Of a stretch of DNA of 25,910 nt, positions 20,984 to 25,910 are shown piece by piece. The notes below the pieces were generated by a model that was not told the origin of the DNA, searched no databases, and saw nothing but the letters and a program-made list of their open reading frames with translations. This DNA is from Chara braunii (taxonomy: Eukaryota > Streptophyta > Charophyceae > Charales > Characeae): the NCBI GenBank assembly GCA_003427395.1, contig BFEA01000252.1, forward strand, positions 1,792,421 to 1,818,330, written 5' to 3'. The translations under genes were made by a program, and so were the position numbers. Every line of letters starts with the position of its first letter. Position 1 is the first letter of the stretch.

Positions 20984-21157
20984 TGGTTGAGTAGCGCGTC
21001 AGGGCCCTAAGTGGGGCAATGTTTCTGCGGCAATACATGTATATTAATCAACTGGCCCACCCACGTGCCAATCTGATCTATCCATCTTTTCTTCCTCCTT
21101 TTAATCTCATCTATCCATCCGTTATATNCCNTTTCACAATGTGTAGAGGCACTGAAC
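20984..21157. repeat. 174-bp direct repeat, copy 2 (assembly duplicate, contains Ns)
   Basis: Same sequence as 20772-20945 apart from ambiguous bases at 21127 and 21131. Most likely read-through of a circularised 174-bp library fragment. Confidence 0.92.
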
Positions 21158-21391
21158 TGCTCAACGTCTGAGGGTTCCTGATCTCCTTTTCTGCCGATGA
21201 GAGGCTTCCAAAACGGCCATTTGGCACACATATCGTCAAAACAGACACCTTGACCACCGCCTACCATCCAGGTGCCACCTGGCACATGTATTCAAAACCT
21301 GCGTCAAGACGAAAAAGCACTGCTCCTGCAAAAACCTTGCGCACCAGCCATTCTCTTCCTTTTCGCTGTTCTTCCTTCCCCTTTCATAAAG

Positions 21392-21490
21392 AATTTGAAT
21401 CATTTCTCACTTCATGCATGTCATCCTTGACAATGCAGGAGCCATGCTAATTTTCTCTGTATCATATTTGAATCCTAAACCACCTGTATC
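21392..21490 (-). pseudogene. U6 snRNA pseudogene C
   Basis: Reading the minus strand, the segment follows U6: ATACAGAGAAAATTAGCATG (21444-21463), GGCTCCTGCATTGTCAAGGA, TGACATGCATGAAG, and GAGAAATGATTCAAATTC at the 3' end (near 21392). There are several substitutions and a small insertion in the CGCAAGG region, so it is a pseudogene. Its 5' end points at, and nearly touches, the 5' end of the mitochondrial rRNA fragment. Confidence 0.85.
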
Positions 21491-21499
21491 CAAAATAAT

Positions 21500-21765
21500 G
21501 AATTGGGTGGATGCCTTGGCATTGAGAAAGAAAGGACGCAATGAAAGGCGAAACGCCATGGGGAGAACTTTCTTTGATCCATGGAATTCCTATTGGGAAA
21601 CCGCAACGAAGTCGACTTAGCGAACTGAAACATCTAAGTAGCTAAAGGAAAGCACATCAACCGAGACTCCGTTAGTAGTGGCGAGCGAACGCAGATTAGG
21701 CTCTAAATACCATCCAAGCAAAGTAGAAAAGATCGGAAAGTCTTGCCAGAGAAGGTGATAGCCGT
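21500..21765 (+). pseudogene. rrnL: Nuclear mitochondrial insert: LSU rRNA 5' portion
   Basis: Starts at TTGGGTGGATGCCTTGGCAT, the conserved 5' region of bacterial-type/mitochondrial LSU rRNA, and continues through CATCTAAGTAGCTAAAGGAA, GTTAGTAGTGGCGAGCGAAC and AGAGAAGGTGATAGCC. Only about the first 260 nt is present before an abrupt switch to cox1 intron sequence. A bacterial contaminant is unlikely given the plant-mitochondrial spelling and the neighbouring cox1, nad4 and nad2 pieces. Confidence 0.88.
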
Positions 21766-22368
<603 letters not shown>

Positions 22369-22554
22369 ACACCGTATTTCATTCGTAACTTCTCCGATTT
22401 AAATAGAAGAGAATTTTTAACGTTTTTAACTTTTTACCTTCCGTAATTGGAGTTGTTTGGATGGGTGTTTATCGTGAGAGGCATTCCTAGAGTATATGCA
22501 TGTATGCATACCTCTGTAAGTAATTTAGTACAACATGAGAAATTTGGGCCCTAA
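22369..22554 (+). pseudogene. nad4: Nuclear mitochondrial insert: nad4 3' end
   Basis: C-terminal end of NADH dehydrogenase subunit 4: DLNRREFLTFLTF, then after frame changes IGVVWMGVY, AFLEYMH, and SNLVQHEKFGP with a TAA at 22552-22554. Plant NAD4 proteins end in SNLVQHGKF-type sequence. At least three small indels break the frame (a missing T near 22433, two extra bases near 22475, one base near 22512). Confidence 0.83.
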
Positions 22555-22607
22555 AGGGGGCCCTTCGTATTTTTGACCGGCCGCCAACCAAAAAAGAGAA
22601 AATAGCC

Positions 22608-22803
22608 ATGTTTGACAATGATTTTTTTGCCATCCTTCCAGAAATCTTTCTTATAAATGCCGCTATCTTATTACTCATCTATGGAGTGATTTTGAGCACT
22701 TCAAAAAGACATGATTATCCACCATCATTAGTGCGCAATGTGGGATGGTTGGGTTTCCTGAAGTGTTTCAATGACAATTCTATTGCTGATCTCCTTTTCC
22801 CGC
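22608..22803 (+). pseudogene. nad2: Nuclear mitochondrial insert: nad2 5' end
   Basis: Begins with ATG and reads MFDNDFFAILPEIFLINAAI, LLLIYGVILSTSKRHDYPPS, LVRNVGWLGFL, typical of the NAD2 N-terminus. Past about 22760 an extra A shifts the frame; the shifted frame continues SVSMTILLLISF to about 22803. It lies 53 bp after the nad4 stop, matching the nad4-nad2 order of bryophyte-like and charophyte mitochondrial genomes, so these two pieces entered together. Confidence 0.9.
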
Positions 22804-23247
22804 TTGAAAAAAACAAAGTGTGTCGGTTAACATGGAAATGCGGGCCCACCGCGAACGGGCAACTACATCCGTGTGGAAGCACTTTTCTGTGGCGTGCAGG
22901 GCAATTTCGGGCCCCCGGCCAATGTATGGGCCCAAGTACTGGTGGTTTAACAATCTACACCATTCTGCAGAGTAGCCATACTGACATAGTTCCTTCTTCT
23001 CCACCATCTTTACATTCTTACCTGTCCTCTGTAAAATCTATCTACTCCGTTCTAATTCTTCGATTAGATTGCTGCCGGGCTCATTTTGGACGGCCACTGT
23101 CCATATGCTTGTGGCCAGGACACGACAGCAACACCCTCGTTGTCTACTCTACGGACAGCCGTCCAACCAGTGCGCATTCTCTCATCAAGAATGGTGTGTA
23201 ACACCAAGGTCATGTGCCGAAACGGTGAGACGTGAACCTCACTGTTA
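22804..23247. other. Noncoding stretch after the mitochondrial insert
   Basis: No gene recognised. 22875-22946 looks weakly related to 23452-23530 (both begin GGAAGCACTTTT and end ACTGGTGGT). Confidence 0.4.
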
Positions 23248-23291
23248 GTACACAGAACATTCAACCAACGTACACAGAACATTCAGCCAAC
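23248..23291. repeat. Two 22-bp tandem copies
   Basis: GTACACAGAACATTCA[A/G]CCAAC occurs twice head to tail, ending where the tRNA-like sequence begins. Confidence 0.9.
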
Positions 23292-23363
23292 GGACCTGGC
23301 TCAGTCGGTACACCCATGAACTGTGGAAATAATACAGCCCCAAGTTCGAATCCAGATGCAGTC
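23292..23363 (+). repeat. tRNA-like sequence (SINE head or tRNA pseudogene)
   Basis: Contains an A-box-like TGGCTCAGTCGG (23297-23308) and a B-box-like AAGTTCGAATCC (23342-23353) at tRNA-like spacing. The D and T stems do not pair properly, so this is not a working tRNA. It is best read as a tRNA-derived SINE or a decayed tRNA gene. Confidence 0.6.
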
Positions 23364-23459
23364 AAAATCCAAGGTGCCCCCATTAATTTACATCAACGAT
23401 CCCCGTCAAACTTATATCAATCATGAACGAGTTGGAGGTTTTAAACCAATTGGAAGCAC

Positions 23460-23473
23460 TTTTTTTTTTTTTT
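23460..23473. repeat. 14-nt poly(T) tract
   Basis: Uninterrupted T run. Confidence 0.8.
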
Positions 23474-23555
23474 GAAAGCACATTTTCCATGTACACGCGG
23501 GCCAGAATACATGCAATGCCGACTGGTGGTCATTGGTGATATCCAACGACAGAAA

Positions 23556-23972
23556 ACCCAAAAATGGTGATATGCCAAGCTGCAGGCAGGCAACACGCGT
23601 TTCAGTATAATTCTCGCAAAATTCAGTATAATTCTCGGAATTCCCAAGCGATTCCGGTGAAGGCGCCGGAACCCCGTCAAAAAGCTTAGCTCTCTAGAAC
23701 GGGGGGAAAAAAGCCACAGCGGCCTAGCTCAGTTGGTTAAGCAAAACGCGTTTCACCCAAAAATGGTGATATGCCAAGCTGCAGGCAGGCAACACGCGTT
23801 TCAGTATAATTCTCGCAAAATTCAGTATAATTCTCGAAATTCCCAAGCGATTCCGCGCCGGAACCCCGTCAAAGAGCTTAGCTCTCTAGAACAGGGGGGG
23901 AAAAGCCACAGCGGCCTAGCTCAGTTGGTTAGCTCTCTAGAACGGGGGGGAAAAAGCCACAGCGGCCTAGCT
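23556..23972. repeat. 199-bp tandem repeat carrying a tRNA 5'-half motif
   Basis: Unit 1 is 23556-23754, unit 2 starts at 23755, and a partial third unit spans about 23929-23972. Each contains GGTGATATGCCAAGCTGCAG, two copies of TTCAGTATAATTCTCG, TTAGCTCTCTAGAAC, a G run, and GCGGCCTAGCTCAGTTGGTT. The last matches the 5' half and A box of a tRNA gene. Unit 2 lacks a short GGTGAAGG-type stretch present in unit 1. Confidence 0.9.
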
Positions 23973-25252
23973 CTCAAGGACCCTGGGTTCTTCCTTCGGC
24001 CCTTGCCCCTGCCATTCCTGGATGGGCGTAAGGAGCTTAGGTACTACTCCCTGCATAGAGTAGAGGAGATAGGCATAGTCCTGAGGTAAATTTAGATTGG
24101 TCTCTTCCCTATAATTGTTTCTTCCTGGTGGGAGATTGGCCTCTTCCCTACAACGGTTCCTTGCCTGGTTGATATCCGTAGGTAGGTAGTGTGAGGTAAA
24201 AATTTGAGAGAAGAATACAGCTTAGTGTTTTTTTTTTTAATAACAACGGGAAAAAAAAAGAACAGAAAGAACAGAAATTCTAGCCAATACATACATCCTC
24301 CTGCGACCTTTGGAATTACGGGAATCAATACTCATGGCCTCTTCAACAAACAAAAGGATTGCTTGATTGATTGATTCTCCGGTTTGCAGAGGAAGTGAAT
24401 GATGCCCATAGCTTCGGAGGCCCAGTGATAGTCCGCCTTCTCATCTGTTCACCGGATGGCACAGAGGGCGCTCGCATCAATACCCGAGCGGCAAAGAAGA
24501 TCGAGAGAAAAAGCCGAGAGGGAATTCCAAGACACAAATGCGGAAAAGAGACTCGAAAGGCAAAAAAAAAAAAAGAAAGAAGAGAGAAAAAGAAAAAAGC
24601 CATGCCACCGGCGCCGGAAGAATGAGGAGAAGCAGCAGTAACCATCCATCCATAGTGCGAGCATGATCGCATGCACTCCATATAGCAAACTGGGTCGTCT
24701 CTGTTCACCATAGCCAACCCGCTGTGGGTCATGACGGATTGCGTATCACGGTCCACCCAATCAGCAATAATTGGGGGGTGGAACTTCAGAGGAGGGAGAG
24801 AGAACGGGTGAGTCCAGACGGGGAGGCAAAGGAGAAACTAACCACAATAGGAAAGCAAAACCAAGAAAGTGTAAAACCTTTCTTCTTAACCCACAAAAAA
24901 AAAACAACTACTTTGTTACTTTTTTATTCAGTCTTTTAGTTTGTTTGCTGCAACATATTGCACTATCCTCGCCAGAAACCAGGGATGAGATGAGCATTCG
25001 ATTCAGAGAATGCGTTGGAGGATGAGGAGGAGGAGGAGGAGGCGACAACAGAGGACAGTTAGAGGCAGGAAGTAGGGAGGGGAGAGGGAGAGGGAGAGGG
25101 GGGTGAGAGAGAGAGCGAATGTACTTAGGAGACATGGGAGGAAAAACTGGGCAACTGTGGCGGGAGAATGACGTAGAAGTCGATGATGGAACTGAAGTTC
25201 CAAAACGGAGCTTGACAGCCACGGTTTACGATGCACGAATGGGACTTCCAAA

Positions 25253-25256
<4 letters not shown>
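23973..25256. other. Noncoding, becoming purine-rich
   Basis: No gene recognised. From about 24500 the plus strand is increasingly purine-rich (A/G), with simple GGAGGA and GGGAGA repeats at 25021-25110. Confidence 0.5.
24095..24172. repeat. Two diverged 39-bp tandem copies
   Basis: GATTGG[T/C]CTCTTCCCTA begins both units (24095 and 24134), which continue with a TTCCTGG-like end. Confidence 0.75.

Positions 25257-25294
<38 letters not shown>
25257..25294. repeat. (GA)n microsatellite
   Basis: Pure GA/AG array of about 38 bases within a purine-rich region. Confidence 0.95.
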
Positions 25295-25296
<2 letters not shown>

Positions 25297-25910
25297 ACGG
25301 CCCCACAAATGAACGATATCTTCCATCACGATTCTCCGGTAAGAAGGCGAGAGGGAGAGCGAGAGAGAGAGGGAGGGGAGAGGACAAGAGGAGAAGAAAG
25401 GAGGACAAGCAGGGCACAACCATCATGGTGAGGGCAGTAGATGCACTCTTCTCAACCTCGACGTTCACCACTTCACCGTTCTGTCGCCATTTTTTCGGCT
25501 CTCTTTCCTTTCCAAGAAGGGCGCAAAAGCCCATAATGAGACTTCAACAAGACCAGGCATTCAAAAGCCCATAATGACACTTCAACAAGACCACGCATTC
25601 GAGAAGATGAAACGAAGGATAACGAGTGAATAGAGAAATTCGGGAGGACAAAAAAAAAAGAAAAGAAAAAGTGAAGTGAGGAGGAAAGGAACGAAGAAAA
25701 GGGAAAGAGAAATGAAACGAGAAAGACAGGGTAAGGACGGACAGGAGAGACAAGCGAGGGTGATAGATAAAGGAGGACAGCGCACAAACGTGGCGGCAAG
25801 CTGAGCGCCCGGGAGAGAACCAAACGGGCGGAATGTTATTTTGGAAAAGATGAAACAAATTTAATTTATTTGCCTTGAAAGGAAGGAAGTAGACGGGACT
25901 GCCCTAGCAG
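25295..25910. other. Purine-rich noncoding sequence to window end
   Basis: No gene recognised. Contains the 38-bp duplication at 25524-25599 and interrupted GAGA/AAAG tracts. Confidence 0.5.
25524..25599. repeat. Two 38-bp tandem copies
   Basis: CAAAAGCCCATAATGA[G/C]A begins both 38-bp units (25524 and 25562), which differ at two positions. Confidence 0.93.

Noticed and set aside
23722-23760. Functional tRNA gene
   Set aside because: Only the 5' half and A box are present; there is no anticodon arm or B box in the following sequence.
25003-25858. Several 100-150-codon frames on both strands
   Set aside because: Purine/pyrimidine-strand composition removes stops, and the peptides are low complexity.

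Overview
This window is nuclear DNA from a eukaryote, most likely a streptophyte. A charophyte alga such as Chara is my best guess, with moderate-to-low confidence. The clues are a plant-type VAC14, a plant-type SLC35C2-like transporter, relics of a streptophyte-type mitochondrial genome (nad4 followed by nad2, cox1 with a group I intron, a plant-like LSU rRNA), U6 snRNA pseudogenes and abundant microsatellites. Gene density is very low. I can defend only two intact protein genes, both on the minus strand and both single-exon: VAC14 (2925-5243), the scaffold of the Fab1/PIKfyve PI(3,5)P2 complex, and a TPT/DMT-family transporter (15100-16335). They do not obviously work together.

Layout. 1-2924: microsatellites, poly(A) tracts, a (CTG)18 array and a small terminal-inverted-repeat element (1442-1558). 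2925-5243: VAC14, with a 34-nt poly(C) tract upstream of its start. 5500-7000: C-rich minisatellite, then a large CA/GA compound microsatellite. 7027-7870: 3' relic of a LINE reverse-transcriptase ORF. 8000-11200: noncoding DNA with a dispersed repeat, hairpins and an 88-bp duplication ending in G26. 11215-11600: a 113-bp duplication and a TTAA-flanked MITE-like element, with a second copy at 19781-19979. 12539-12632: first U6 pseudogene. 14838-16335: a diverged tandem duplication just downstream of the transporter, then the transporter. 17662-17765: a TA-flanked near-perfect inverted repeat. 18790-18980: two CAT/CAC arrays. 20099-20192: second U6 pseudogene. 20497-20652: 78-bp tandem repeat.

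20772-21157 contains an assembly artefact. Two 174-bp copies flank a 38-bp Nextera/Tn5 mate-pair junction adapter, and the second copy holds two Ns. Next to it (21392-22803) lie a third U6 pseudogene (minus strand) and a scrambled insertion of mitochondrial DNA: LSU rRNA 5' end, cox1 intron/exon, LSU rRNA domain III, nad4 end, nad2 start. 23248-23972 holds tRNA-like sequence and a 199-bp tandem repeat carrying a tRNA 5'-half. The rest, to 25910, is purine-rich noncoding DNA with small duplications.

I found no undescribed biochemical system. The most informative observations are the library-adapter chimera, the mitochondrial mosaic abutting a U6 pseudogene, three U6 pseudogenes within 9 kb, and the small non-autonomous transposon families.
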